From Ruminococcaceae bacterium UBA3751 (GTDB taxonomy: Bacteria; Bacillota; Clostridia; Oscillospirales; Acutalibacteraceae), in NCBI GenBank assembly GCA_002371215.1, contig DFGL01000077.1, forward strand, positions 1-45,509: 45,509 nt of DNA. The letters are read 5' to 3'. Positions 8,264 through 16,968 of the stretch are shown piece by piece (positions within the stretch are counted from its first letter, which is position 1; each line of letters opens with the position of its first letter). Under the pieces are notes generated by a model, which saw only the letters and a program-made list of their open reading frames with translations, was not told where the DNA came from and did no database searches. The position numbers and the translations under genes were made by a program.

Positions 8264-10038
8264 CAGAAATCATCCTCCTTTGCATTGATTACCTCGTTAA
8301 TATCATCAACAAGGGCGTTGTAAACGTTTTTAAATTCAGAGTCAATATTTTCTTCGAGAACGTACTTGAACCTGCCTATAGCCTCTCTTGAAGGAACAGC
8401 AACAAGTTTCTCAATATTCGCATTCATTTCAAGCGCCGCATTGGCTTTATCATAGTAAGCGAGAACGAGCGACATCATATAATACTGCTTTTTGAGAGAA
8501 GTATAAGTATCAACCTCATGGAATGCAAGCTGATGAAGGAAGTCCTCACGAATGCTGCGGGCTGCCTCCATTTTTAGTCTGTCAGTAGCAGAAAGAGCGT
8601 CCATACCAACAAGTTTAACTATTTCATCAAGGGACGCTTCGTCAGAGAGAAGCCCCATCATTCTTGTTCTCAGAGTAGTCCATTCCTCATTTACGTTTTC
8701 GTTAAACCAATAACCGAGATTATCAGCATAAAGAGAATAGGAGGTAAGCCAGTTAATAGCCGGGAAATGGCGCTTATAAGCAAGCGCTGAATCAAGTCCC
8801 CAGAATACCTTTACAATACGGAGGGTTGCCTGAGAAACAGGCTCCGAAATATCACCGCCGGGCGGCGATACAGCGCCGATTACAGAAAGTGCGCCTTCCT
8901 GAGTACCGCTACCGAGCACCTCAACACGACCAGCACGCTCATAGAACTGAGCAAGACGTGAGCCGAGATAAGCAGGGTATCCCTCTTCACCGGGCATTTC
9001 TTCAAGACGGCCCGACATCTCACGAAGCGCCTCTGCCCAACGGGATGTCGAATCAGCCATAAGCGCTACAGAGTAGCCCATATCTCTGAAATATTCTGCG
9101 ATTGTAATTCCCGTATAAATTGAAGCCTCACGGGCAGCAACGGGCATATCGGACGTGTTTGCAATAAGAACGGTTCTCTCCATAAGTGATTTACCCGTGT
9201 GCGGGTCAATCAGCTCAGGGAATTCGTTAAGAACGTCCGTCATTTCGTTACCGCGCTCACCGCAGCCGATATAAACGACTATGTCAGCCTCAGCCCATTT
9301 AGCAAGCTGATGCTGGGTTACGGTTTTACCGCTTCCGAAAGGACCGGGAATAGCCGCAACGCCGCCCTTTGCAATCGGGAAAAGCGTATCAATAACGCGC
9401 TGACCGGTAATAAGCGGCATATCGGGAGGAAGTTTCTTTTTATATGGTCTCCCCTGCCTTACGGGCCATTTTTGCATAAGCGTAACCGAATACGTTTTGC
9501 CGTTTTCATCTTCAATAACGGCTATTTCGTCAGTTACGGTGTAGTCGCCCTCATTAATGCTTTTAACTGTACCGCTGATACCGTACGGAAGCATAATCTT
9601 ATGGCGTACTATATCCGTTTCCTGAACATATCCGAGCTCATCGCCGGAAACAACGCTGTCACCCGCTTTTACGCTCGGGTTAAAATGCCATTTTATATCT
9701 CTGTCAAGCGACGGAACCTCAATACCTCTTTCAAGGTTATTGCCGCTCTTTTCCATAATTTTTTCAAGCGGACGCTGAATTCCGTCAAATATTCCTTTAA
9801 TAAGTCCCGGACCAAGTTCAACGGAAAGCGGCTCATTAGTGGATTCAACAGGCTCGCCCGTTCCGAGTCCTGCCGTATCCTCATAAACCTGAATTGAAGC
9901 CTTGTCACCGTGCATTTCTATGATTTCACCGATTAATCTGTGTTCACTTACGCGAACAACGTCAAACATATTGGCGTCTCTCATATTTTCTGCAACTACA
10001 AGGGGTCCCGATACCTTTAAAATTGTACCTTTACTCAT
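8263..10038 (-). CDS. ntpA: V-type ATP synthase catalytic subunit A
   Basis: The catalytic ATPase subunit, 591 residues and full length. The Walker A motif GPFGSGKT is at 232-239, the same numbering as Enterococcus hirae NtpA. The family-specific non-homologous insertion (about 90-190, WHFNPSVKAGDSV...) is present, as are GERGNEMTDVL and the SRLAQFYERAGR segment. A GGTGG element lies shortly before the ATG. It hydrolyses or makes ATP in alternation with subunit B. Confidence 0.98.
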   Translation of the reverse strand: MSKGTILKVSGPLVVAENMRDANMFDVVRVSEHRLIGEIIEMHGDKASIQVYEDTAGLGTGEPVESTNEPLSVELGPGLIKGIFDGIQRPLEKIMEKSGNNLERGIEVPSLDRDIKWHFNPSVKAGDSVVSGDELGYVQETDIVRHKIMLPYGISGTVKSINEGDYTVTDEIAVIEDENGKTYSVTLMQKWPVRQGRPYKKKLPPDMPLITGQRVIDTLFPIAKGGVAAIPGPFGSGKTVTQHQLAKWAEADIVVYIGCGERGNEMTDVLNEFPELIDPHTGKSLMERTVLIANTSDMPVAAREASIYTGITIAEYFRDMGYSVALMADSTSRWAEALREMSGRLEEMPGEEGYPAYLGSRLAQFYERAGRVEVLGSGTQEGALSVIGAVSPPGGDISEPVSQATLRIVKVFWGLDSALAYKRHFPAINWLTSYSLYADNLGYWFNENVNEEWTTLRTRMMGLLSDEASLDEIVKLVGMDALSATDRLKMEAARSIREDFLHQLAFHEVDTYTSLKKQYYMMSLVLAYYDKANAALEMNANIEKLVAVPSREAIGRFKYVLEENIDSEFKNVYNALVDDINEVINAKEDDF

Positions 10039-10052
10039 ATGTTTACCACCCG

Positions 10053-10364
10053 TTAATTTACTATATCCGAGCCAACAGCCCGTTCAACAAAGGAGCTTAC
10101 CTGCTCCATACCGATTCCTGTATTCCCGAAAACTCCGGGAATAGGGATAATCGCAGGAAGCGGTTCGTCATTATATCTGCTAATCTCATGTTGAATCTGA
10201 GACGCAATGTTTTCCGTTATGAATATAACGCCGTAGCCTGTTTCGGCAAGATTTCTGATTGTTTTTACAGCCTGAGTGCCATCGTCAACCGGATAAATCA
10301 TAACGCCGAGGGATGCAAACCCGTATATGCTGTTTTTATCGCCGACAGCAGCAATCTTATACAT
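10053..10364 (-). CDS. ntpF: V-type ATP synthase subunit F
   Basis: A small rotor-associated V1 subunit of 103 residues. The N-terminus MYKIAAVGDKNSIYGFASLG and the later YGVIFITENIA match the family. A GTG three codons upstream would add Met-Asn-Ser, but the ATG gives the conserved start. The gene begins inside the last codons of ntpC (8-base overlap), so translation is probably coupled. Confidence 0.93.
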   Translation of the reverse strand: MYKIAAVGDKNSIYGFASLGVMIYPVDDGTQAVKTIRNLAETGYGVIFITENIASQIQHEISRYNDEPLPAIIPIPGVFGNTGIGMEQVSSFVERAVGSDIVN

Positions 10365-11325
10365 AGAGTTCACGCATCCTTTCTCTTATAATTTCGCCCG
10401 AAACGTGGCTGAGCTTTGCAGAAAGTATTATTCTTATGCACTTAAGCTCTGTTTCCTTAGCTATAAAGTAAGCAGCGAGAGGACTCGCTCCGAAGGCAGT
10501 CATTTTCGCCTTTTTGATTATAGTAAGGATTTTATCATCACAGTATTTTTCAAAAGATGAAGCACCGCTTTCAAGAGCGTCTTTATAATCAGAAAAACCC
10601 GCAGAGCCGAGATATTCAAGAAAACCTTCCATTCCCTCCGAAGCAGAAGAAATAAGAGCTTCAACGTCAAGTTTAGACGTTTTGGCAACCGAGGAAGATA
10701 TAAACACGGAATTCTTACCCGTTTTTATAGCTCTGTAAGCCGTTTTTATATCCGTGCAGGATACGTATTCCTCGGCAAATTCTTTAAGCACGTTATCGTT
10801 GCCGAGAGAGGCAAAATATATAATTGCCTCAAGGGCGCCTTTGTCAAGAACGGCGTCGCAAAGCTGACCGCTTCCGGTTTTTGTAATAATTTCAAGCGCC
10901 TTTTGGGCAGGCACGGAAATGAATTCAGGAAGCTCTGAAAAATCTCTTCCGCTGACAGCTTCCTTAAGTTTTTCAGGCTCGATAACCGAAGGCTTAACAA
11001 AATATTTTTCAGCAGATTCTCTGATTATCTCAGCCTTCAGAATTGCTTTAAGATTCTGAAAATCATTTTTTACAATCAGCGCATTGAGTGCTTCAGCCTC
11101 CGGAGCAGCGCCGTTTATATAGTCCCACGTTGCTTCAAGCTCATTGTCAAGCACCTTTGAATATTCGCTTGTTTCAGGCAATTCATAACCTTTTTCATTG
11201 AGAAATAAAACTGCTTTTTTATAATCATCAATATTGATAAGCTGTTCTAAATCGCCCTGCTTTAACAGCGAATTCTCTTTAGCGCGAACAGAGGCCACTG
11301 CAAAAAGATAGTCATTCTTTTTCAA
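10357..11325 (-). CDS. ntpC: V-type ATP synthase subunit C (AC39/d type)
   Basis: Links the central stalk to the membrane rotor ring. The 322 residues form an all-helical protein with the family N-terminus (DYLFAVASVRAKENSLL) and the C-terminal ...RIILSAKLSHVSGEIIRERMRELYV. The start codon is TTG, supported by a strong AGGAGG seven bases upstream and the conserved first residues; no ATG or GTG lies in a better position. The start lies 11 bases after ntpE. Confidence 0.93.
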   Translation of the reverse strand: MKKNDYLFAVASVRAKENSLLKQGDLEQLINIDDYKKAVLFLNEKGYELPETSEYSKVLDNELEATWDYINGAAPEAEALNALIVKNDFQNLKAILKAEIIRESAEKYFVKPSVIEPEKLKEAVSGRDFSELPEFISVPAQKALEIITKTGSGQLCDAVLDKGALEAIIYFASLGNDNVLKEFAEEYVSCTDIKTAYRAIKTGKNSVFISSSVAKTSKLDVEALISSASEGMEGFLEYLGSAGFSDYKDALESGASSFEKYCDDKILTIIKKAKMTAFGASPLAAYFIAKETELKCIRIILSAKLSHVSGEIIRERMRELYV

Positions 11326-11336
11326 AACAGCGCCTC

Positions 11337-11927
11337 CTATTCTGCAAAGAGCAATGCATTTAACGTATCTCTTAATTCATCACGCTTAGAAGAAGCAATA
11401 GCGTCAAAAGAGCAGTTAATATCAATGTCACCGTAAACAAGAACGAATCCGCTGTCTATATCAGTATTTTCGCCCAATACAATGCTTTTACCGCTGCCAA
11501 GTGATTTATTAACGTCCGCAATAAAGCCGTCATTAAGTCTTTTACAGTCTTTTTCAGACAAATGCAAAACGCCTTCGCCGTCCTTGGCATTGTTGAGTAT
11601 AAGCGTTTTCAGCATATCAAAATACTCGCTGTCGGGAAGCGACTTAATCGTATCAAGCGACTTAGAAAGCATATCCTCGATAGCTTCAAGCTTTGCTTTC
11701 AGAATAATTTTACTTCTGTTAAGCTCAACTGAAGAGGCTGTGGACTGTTTTATTTCTTCAACTCTTTTTTCAATCGCTTCACGGCTTTTATCAGCTTCAG
11801 CTTTAGCCTGCGCCTCAGCTTCGCTGATTATTTCCTGCGCCTTTGCCTCGGCATTGGCAATAATTGTTTTACAGCGGTCATCAGATTCATATTCAATTTG
11901 TGAAAGTATCTTTTCAAGACCTGTCAT
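11337..11927 (-). CDS. ntpE: V-type ATP synthase subunit E (peripheral stalk)
   Basis: A 196-residue peripheral-stalk subunit. It has a long N-terminal coiled coil (about 20-95, alanine/glutamate/lysine-rich, with a run IISEAEAQAKAEADK) and a C-terminal alpha/beta head (LHLSEKDCKRLND..., ...DSGFVLVYGDIDINCSFDA) typical of the family. It pairs with the subunit G product encoded at the operon start. GGAGAAGG lies before the ATG. Confidence 0.92.
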   Translation of the reverse strand: MTGLEKILSQIEYESDDRCKTIIANAEAKAQEIISEAEAQAKAEADKSREAIEKRVEEIKQSTASSVELNRSKIILKAKLEAIEDMLSKSLDTIKSLPDSEYFDMLKTLILNNAKDGEGVLHLSEKDCKRLNDGFIADVNKSLGSGKSIVLGENTDIDSGFVLVYGDIDINCSFDAIASSKRDELRDTLNALLFAE

Positions 11928-11939
11928 AAAGCCTTCTCC

Positions 11940-12416
11940 TTAGAAGTTTAATCTTAAAATTATAAGAAGTGAAATAAGAAGAGCAAGTACGGCATAGGTT
12001 TCAACCATAGCTGAAAGTACCATAGCCTTAGACTGCTGTTCGGGCTTCTTGGCAACTACAGATACGCCGGAAGCGGCAACCTTAGCCTGTGCTATAGCTG
12101 AGAAATAACCAACTATTGCCATAGGTAAGCACGCGCCGAGAACCTGTAAGCCTTGTGTTGTTGTGAGCTCAACGGGAGAACCGCTGAGAAGCTGAATTTT
12201 AATCATTACCATAATGGCTGTAATAAAGCCGTAAAGTCCCTGAGTACCCGGGAGAATCTGAAGGATAAGTACCTTAGTAAACTTTGAAGGGTCCTCTGAG
12301 ATAAGACCTGCAGCAGCCTCACCTACGATACCTACGCCTCTTGCTGAACCCATACCGCTGAGAAGAGCGGCGATTGCAGCGCCTAAAATAGCAAGTGCCA
12401 ATCCTAAATTAGCCAT
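11940..12416 (-). CDS. ntpK: V-type ATP synthase rotor-ring subunit K, probable Na+ type
   Basis: A duplicated two-hairpin proteolipid of 158 residues with four membrane helices, forming the rotor ring. The ion site is visible: Leu55, Thr58 and Gln59 in LPGTQGLYGF, Gln110 in SAIAQAK, and Glu139 in SAMVETYA. These correspond to the Na+-binding L61/T64/Q65/Q110/E139 of Enterococcus hirae NtpK, so Na+ coupling is inferred. The start is the ATG behind AGGAGGAAACAAATA; a longer frame running 75 bases upstream is only the overlapping end of ntpI. The first codons overlap the ntpI stop by 8 bases. Confidence 0.95.
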   Translation of the reverse strand: MANLGLALAILGAAIAALLSGMGSARGVGIVGEAAAGLISEDPSKFTKVLILQILPGTQGLYGFITAIMVMIKIQLLSGSPVELTTTQGLQVLGACLPMAIVGYFSAIAQAKVAASGVSVVAKKPEQQSKAMVLSAMVETYAVLALLISLLIILRLNF

Positions 12417-14391
12417 TATTTGTTTCCTCCTTGAATTCAAATGTTTTTGATTTAACTTTAAGAGGGGCAAAGGCGTTTCCGCCGCCCTCATAAAACCTTG
12501 AGAAAAATTCTACGTACTGTAGACGGTTTGTATGAACATACGCGCCGATAACGTTAATACCGAAATTAACCGTATGTCCGAAAATAAATACAATTATGAA
12601 AAGAACTGTTTTTACAATCATATTCTTAGGAAGCGTTCCCATCATATTTACAACAGAGCCGATAATACCCGTAACAAGCCCGAGGGCAAGCAATCGAGAA
12701 TACGAAAGGATATCGCTTAAGTAACCCGAAACGGTGTTATAAAGAGCATACAGTCCCGCGCCGAGCTTTCCGAATACGCCTTTTGAAGCGCGTCCCGCGG
12801 TAAGAATAATCAGTACAACGCCTGCAAGAGCAATATATTTTGCATACATTGTTATCACCTCGGGCATTTCAATTATCATCCCCGCGCAAATCGGAGCTGC
12901 TCCGCCGACAGCCATAAAGATTGAAAGCGTGTCAACAATCGCACCGAACTTATCGCCGTCCTTCCATTCCATATATCCCTTTATTGCAACGCCAACGAAA
13001 AGATGTATTATTCCGAACAGGAAGCAAAACAGCATTGTCGTCATAAGGTCGTCGCCCTGCGGATTAAGCCAAACGTACAGCCGCATTTCGGGGAGATGAA
13101 GGTAATTAACTCTTATAATGTTAATTACGTCACCGAAGAATGAGCCGAACATTATGCCCCAGAACATAGTTGATATCCCGCAGTACAGATACATAAGAAC
13201 CGTTTTGCGCTTTTCACCTTCGGGCTTTGCTTTTATAAGGACAATTGCGGTTGCTATAACCATAAGCAGCCCGTAGCCCGCGTCTGAAAACATCATACCG
13301 AAAAATACGTAATAGAAGAATCCCATTATTGCATTAGGGTCAATATCGTGCTTTCCGGGAAGCGAATACATTTCCGTTATTCCTTCAACAGGTGAAGCAA
13401 AGGAATTATTTTTAAGTAAAACGGGAACCTCTTCTTCATCAGTCGGCTCACTTATATTTACTGCAGCTGAAAACTTATCTTCAAGCTGTTTAACGGTTTT
13501 TTCAGCATACCTTTCGGGAATAAATCCTGACGCATAGAAAATATTATCGGTTACGGAAATTCGTTCAAGAGCCTCGTACTTATCAATTCTCATATCAAGG
13601 CAATCCATTAAAAAGTCAATTTTTTCTGCCTTATCGCCGTAGCTCTTGAGTTTTTCCGTACAACTTTCAATGTTTTTGTTCAGCTTCTCAATTTTCTCTG
13701 AATTGAGCTTCTGCGCTTCTTTTGCAGTACAGTCAGCGGAATCTGCAGGCTTAACAAAGCCCATAGTTCTCAGCGCCTCAAGCATTTTTGACTCTTCACT
13801 CTTCAGGCAAAGAACTGCTGCACAGGACTGAACGTCACTTGAATAAACAATTTCAATATCGTACGACTCTAAATCAGGATTATTTTCGGCAAGTCTTTCC
13901 TTGACTGAACTCTCCGTCTGTAAATCGGGAAACGTACCGATAATAAGCGAAGTAAACTTCGTTGAATTTGATTTGAGCGGAACGTCAAGCTTTTCCCAAA
14001 CTGAAAGCGAAGCGTTTGCAGTTTCAAGGCGAACGATTTCCGCTTTTGAATCTATGATTCGCTTTTCAAGGTCTAATATGTCATAGCATAGACTAAGCGT
14101 TGAATCGGATTCATCCTCTTTAACGAGGAAATCCTTAAGCTCAATCGGCACGGGCGGCTTAAACGAATCGAGAATCCCTCCGCCCTGAGGAGCATAGAAG
14201 CCTAAAACCTCCCTGGCTGCAGAGGCAGTATTCTTCATTTTTTCAAGCTGAGAAACGTTTATCGCCGTATCAAAGTTGCTCATTGACTCAGGAGTTTCAT
14301 GTTCAGAAATCTCAACAACACCTCTGCGCTGCAAAAAATCAATAATATCTTTACTGCTGCTAAGCGTTGATATTAATTCAATTTTAAGCAT
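12409..14391 (-). CDS. ntpI: V-type ATP synthase subunit I (a subunit)
   Basis: The membrane stator subunit that carries the ion half-channels. It has 660 residues from the first ATG: an N-terminal cytoplasmic coiled-coil arm (about 1-330) and a C-terminal membrane part with about seven to eight helices. The essential channel arginine is visible in LSYSRLLALGL (Arg566). The start is odd. GGGGTGAT, the natural ribosome-binding site, stands five bases before an in-frame ACG (14404-14406), which would give Met-Ala-Lys-Leu-Lys before the annotated Met. The annotated ATG is 20 bases from that site and directly follows a six-codon ORF ending TAA-G-ATG. See findings. Confidence 0.93.
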   Translation of the reverse strand: MLKIELISTLSSSKDIIDFLQRRGVVEISEHETPESMSNFDTAINVSQLEKMKNTASAAREVLGFYAPQGGGILDSFKPPVPIELKDFLVKEDESDSTLSLCYDILDLEKRIIDSKAEIVRLETANASLSVWEKLDVPLKSNSTKFTSLIIGTFPDLQTESSVKERLAENNPDLESYDIEIVYSSDVQSCAAVLCLKSEESKMLEALRTMGFVKPADSADCTAKEAQKLNSEKIEKLNKNIESCTEKLKSYGDKAEKIDFLMDCLDMRIDKYEALERISVTDNIFYASGFIPERYAEKTVKQLEDKFSAAVNISEPTDEEEVPVLLKNNSFASPVEGITEMYSLPGKHDIDPNAIMGFFYYVFFGMMFSDAGYGLLMVIATAIVLIKAKPEGEKRKTVLMYLYCGISTMFWGIMFGSFFGDVINIIRVNYLHLPEMRLYVWLNPQGDDLMTTMLFCFLFGIIHLFVGVAIKGYMEWKDGDKFGAIVDTLSIFMAVGGAAPICAGMIIEMPEVITMYAKYIALAGVVLIILTAGRASKGVFGKLGAGLYALYNTVSGYLSDILSYSRLLALGLVTGIIGSVVNMMGTLPKNMIVKTVLFIIVFIFGHTVNFGINVIGAYVHTNRLQYVEFFSRFYEGGGNAFAPLKVKSKTFEFKEETNNG

Positions 14392-14444
14392 CTTAAGTTT
14401 TGCCGTAAGACATCACCCCATTTCTAAAAGTAATAAACGTGCGG

Positions 14445-14756
14445 TTATTCAAGAATTATTCTTTTAACCTCGTTAACGGTTTCATCAAGCTTAGAGGCAC
14501 AGCCGTCTTTCAGAGTTGCTGAATAGCTTTCAGCCTCTTCAACCGCCTTCTTTACAGCGTTATCAGATTCGGCACGAGCCGAAGAAATCACAGTTTCCTC
14601 GTAATTCCTGATATCCTTTTTATTGTTATCAAGAATGCTTTTTGCTTTTTCCTGCGCCTCATCAATAATGCGTTCAGCTTTCAGCTTAGCATCGTTTTCA
14701 AGCTCAGATACATCTTTTTCCTTGCTGAGAACCTTATCAAGCATTTCAGATACCAT
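14445..14756 (-). CDS. ntpG: V-type ATP synthase subunit G/H (peripheral stalk)
   Basis: A 103-residue single coiled-coil protein. It is rich in Ala, Glu, Lys and Asp with a nearly continuous helical pattern (LKAERIIDEAQEKAKSIL), as in the subunit G/AhaH partner of NtpE in the peripheral stalk. It is the first gene of the ATPase operon, behind its promoter and an AGAAGGTGATAAA ribosome-binding site. The assignment rests on position and composition as much as on sequence, since coiled coils are poorly diagnostic. Confidence 0.85.
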   Translation of the reverse strand: MVSEMLDKVLSKEKDVSELENDAKLKAERIIDEAQEKAKSILDNNKKDIRNYEETVISSARAESDNAVKKAVEEAESYSATLKDGCASKLDETVNEVKRIILE

Positions 14757-14785
14757 TTTATCACCTTCTTTTAGTCATCTAATTG

Positions 14786-14814
14786 AATGTACCATAAATA
14801 TATATTTTATTCAA
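14786..14814 (-). promoter_or_regulatory. Sigma-A-type promoter of the V-ATPase operon
   Basis: Minus-strand TTGAAT (-35, 14809-14814), a 17-base spacer and TACATT (-10, 14786-14791) lie about 30 bases upstream of ntpG. Confidence 0.6.
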
Positions 14815-14859
14815 TAATTTAGAATTCATTTTAAACAAATTGTCATTTTTAAAAAATAA

Positions 14860-14879
14860 AGCAGGGCTAATGCCCTGCT
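14860..14879 (-). terminator. Terminator after the ferredoxin gene
   Basis: AGCAGGGC-TAAT-GCCCTGCT hairpin, followed in the minus direction by TTATTTTTT. It isolates the ferredoxin gene from the ATPase operon. Confidence 0.9.
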
Positions 14880-14892
14880 AAATCTTAAGTAA

Positions 14893-15063
14893 TTATGCCT
14901 GTGCCGGAGCACCAACCGGACATACTGATTCACAAGCACCGCATTCGATGCATGCATCAGCGTCGATTACATACTTATCAGCGCCTTCAGAAATAGCGCC
15001 AACCGGACATTCGCCTGCGCAAGCGCCGCAGGAGATGCAATCGTCAGAAATTACATATGCCAT
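14893..15063 (-). CDS. 2[4Fe-4S] ferredoxin
   Basis: A 56-residue clostridial-type ferredoxin. Two CxxCxxCxxxCP motifs are visible: Cys 9, 12, 15, 19 and Cys 38, 41, 44, 48 (CISCGACAGECP and CIECGACESVCP). They bind two low-potential [4Fe-4S] clusters used as a general electron carrier in anaerobes. GGAGG stands eight bases before the ATG. It is monocistronic, with its own promoter upstream and a strong terminator downstream. Confidence 0.96.
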   Translation of the reverse strand: MAYVISDDCISCGACAGECPVGAISEGADKYVIDADACIECGACESVCPVGAPAQA

Positions 15064-15111
15064 AACAAAAACCTCCGTAATTATTAGATAAGTCCTTTTC
15101 CTATCATACTT

Positions 15112-15140
15112 AATATAACACCGTCTTATTAAAAAAGCAA
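15112..15140 (-). promoter_or_regulatory. Sigma-A-type promoter of the ferredoxin gene
   Basis: Minus-strand TTGCTT (-35, 15135-15140), 17-base spacer, TATATT (-10, 15112-15117), about 50 bases before the start codon. It also follows directly on the ricT stop. Confidence 0.6.
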
Positions 15141-15155
15141 GTATTATTTTAATAT

Positions 15156-15971
15156 TTATCTGCCTTTAACAATACGCACTTCGCCTCTGTTTACCACAAT
15201 CGGCGCACCTTCAGGCATACTGTCAAGCTGAACCTTAAGCATTCCCGTGAGAACGGAGCAATCAACAACAGTTCCTCTTCCCTCTCTGCAATCGACAACC
15301 GTACCCTTCTGTGGAGTAATCTTATTGAGGTATTCATAAGAATTCTGTTCATATTTAAGGCAACACATAAGACGACCGCAGGTGCCGCTGATTTTTCCCG
15401 GAGAGAGAGATAAGCCCTGCTCTTTTGCCATTTTGATTGAAACAGAATGGAAATCGTTAAGGAAGGTTGAGCAGCAAAACGGTCTGCCGCAAATACCAAG
15501 ACCGCCAAGCATTTTTGCCTCATCCCTTACGCCTATCTGACGAAGCTCAATTCTTGTATGAAATTCAGCGGCAAGCTGCTTAACAAGCTCTCTGAAATCC
15601 ACTCTTCCGTCGGCGGTAAAATAGAAAATTATCTTTGTTCCGTCAAATGTGTACTCAACTTCTGTCAGAGCCATATCAAGCTCTAACTCCGCAATTTTTT
15701 TATTACAGATTTCGTAGGCTCTTTTCTCTTTAACTCTGTTATCCTCAACTCTGCGAATATCGTCATCTGTAGCAACGCGCATTATCGGCTTTAAGGGAGA
15801 AACGACCTCATCATCCTCAACCTCTTTAATTCCGCTTGTTGCGACACCGCATTCAACACCGCGCGCTGTTTCAACAATAACACGCTGTCCTTTTTTAACA
15901 TCCACTCCGTTAGGTCCGAAGAAGTATGTTTTTCCCGTGTCCTTAAAACGAACACTTACAACCTTAGTCAT
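15156..15971 (-). CDS. ricT: RicT/YaaT (PSP1 domain) regulatory protein
   Basis: A PSP1-family protein of 271 residues. The cysteine signatures CGRPFCCSTFL and CGRLMCCLKYEQ match the residues that in Bacillus subtilis take part in the [4Fe-4S] clusters of the RicA-RicF-RicT complex. That complex supports RNase Y-dependent mRNA processing and sporulation/competence phosphorelay activity. No ricA or ricF is visible in this window. It follows holB and darA in the same order as Bacillus yaaQ-yaaR-holB-yaaT, but without yaaR. GAGGT lies six bases upstream of the ATG. Confidence 0.93.
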   Translation of the reverse strand: MTKVVSVRFKDTGKTYFFGPNGVDVKKGQRVIVETARGVECGVATSGIKEVEDDEVVSPLKPIMRVATDDDIRRVEDNRVKEKRAYEICNKKIAELELDMALTEVEYTFDGTKIIFYFTADGRVDFRELVKQLAAEFHTRIELRQIGVRDEAKMLGGLGICGRPFCCSTFLNDFHSVSIKMAKEQGLSLSPGKISGTCGRLMCCLKYEQNSYEYLNKITPQKGTVVDCREGRGTVVDCSVLTGMLKVQLDSMPEGAPIVVNRGEVRIVKGR

Positions 15972-15982
15972 ATTAACCTCAC

Positions 15983-16966
15983 TTACTTACCTATAGCCGC
16001 TCTTAAGTCACAGGTAATCTTAGTTATTAAAATATTGTTATTACAATTCCTCTTAGTTAATCTAATTAAATCCTCGCAGGAATTAACAAGCCTGAAAAGA
16101 CTTTCCTTACTTAGCCTTGATGAAAGCTTTTTAGCCGTTTCTGCAGCAGTGCTGATACTATCCGTTTTACCGTAAAGCAAGGCGTCGCGAAAAATGTTTT
16201 TCATATTCGTCAAAACGGCAACAGCTTTATCACGGTCTTTGGAAAGCGCTGTACACTCCTCAAGCATTTTATATTCATAATCCGACAAAAGCGATAATGC
16301 AATATCATCGGCAATGCGGTTATATTCGGCAAGTTCACCATCGTTTAGCGTATTGATAGCTTTGCCGATATTCCCCCGCGAAATTTCAATAGCCTTTAAG
16401 GCGTCTTCGTATGTTACGTTATCATTGTTTTCACAAATATATTCGGTGCCCTGAGCATAATCAACAGCTTCAAGGCTGAAAACAACGCTCCTTGAAAGAA
16501 CGGTTTCAAGCATAGTGCTTTTATTGTTAAGACAAAGAATAAAAACTGCGTATTCCGGAGGTTCCTCAAGAATTTTCAAAAACGCGTTCTGCGCTTCGAC
16601 AGACATACTCTGGCAGTTACCTAAAACGTAAATCTTATAATTTGCTTCATTAGGCTTAACAAAAACATCCTCAATTATCTCTCTGATTTTCTTAACTGAA
16701 AACGCCCGAACCCTGTCGGGAGCAGAATAATAATAAATATCGGGATGAACGTCTTTGATTACCTTTATGCACTGAGCGCAATTTCTGCAGGGTCTGTTTT
16801 CACCGTCAGTACAAAACAGATTAAGCGCAAGCTCCTTAGCAAGAGTGCGCTTTCCCAAGCCCTCTTCGCCTTCAAAAATAATTGCATGAGGGAGCCTGCC
16901 GGATTCAGCAAGGTAAGCAAGCTGCTGTTTAATTTTTTCATTGCCGATAAAGCTGTTAAAATTCAT
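15983..16966 (-). CDS. holB: DNA polymerase III subunit delta' (clamp loader)
   Basis: An AAA+ clamp-loader subunit of 327 residues. It has the Walker A-like GEEGLGKRTLA at about 33, a four-cysteine zinc module (CTDGENRPCRNCAQC) at about 49-63, LKILEEPP in the sensor/SRC region and SRSVVF. It is full length for the family. It helps load the beta clamp onto primed DNA. It lies between darA and ricT, 2-16 bases from each neighbour, so the three are co-transcribed. Confidence 0.93.
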   Translation of the reverse strand: MNFNSFIGNEKIKQQLAYLAESGRLPHAIIFEGEEGLGKRTLAKELALNLFCTDGENRPCRNCAQCIKVIKDVHPDIYYYSAPDRVRAFSVKKIREIIEDVFVKPNEANYKIYVLGNCQSMSVEAQNAFLKILEEPPEYAVFILCLNNKSTMLETVLSRSVVFSLEAVDYAQGTEYICENNDNVTYEDALKAIEISRGNIGKAINTLNDGELAEYNRIADDIALSLLSDYEYKMLEECTALSKDRDKAVAVLTNMKNIFRDALLYGKTDSISTAAETAKKLSSRLSKESLFRLVNSCEDLIRLTKRNCNNNILITKITCDLRAAIGK

Positions 16967-16968
16967 AG

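Noticed and set aside
9199..9897. A 232-codon open frame antisense to ntpA
   Set aside because: It is the mirror of ntpA codon bias: no ribosome-binding site, no recognisable domain, and ntpA is certain.
12417..12491. N-terminal extension of ntpK by 25 residues
   Set aside because: The extension is the out-of-frame reading of the ntpI 3' end. The strong AGGAGG points to the internal ATG.
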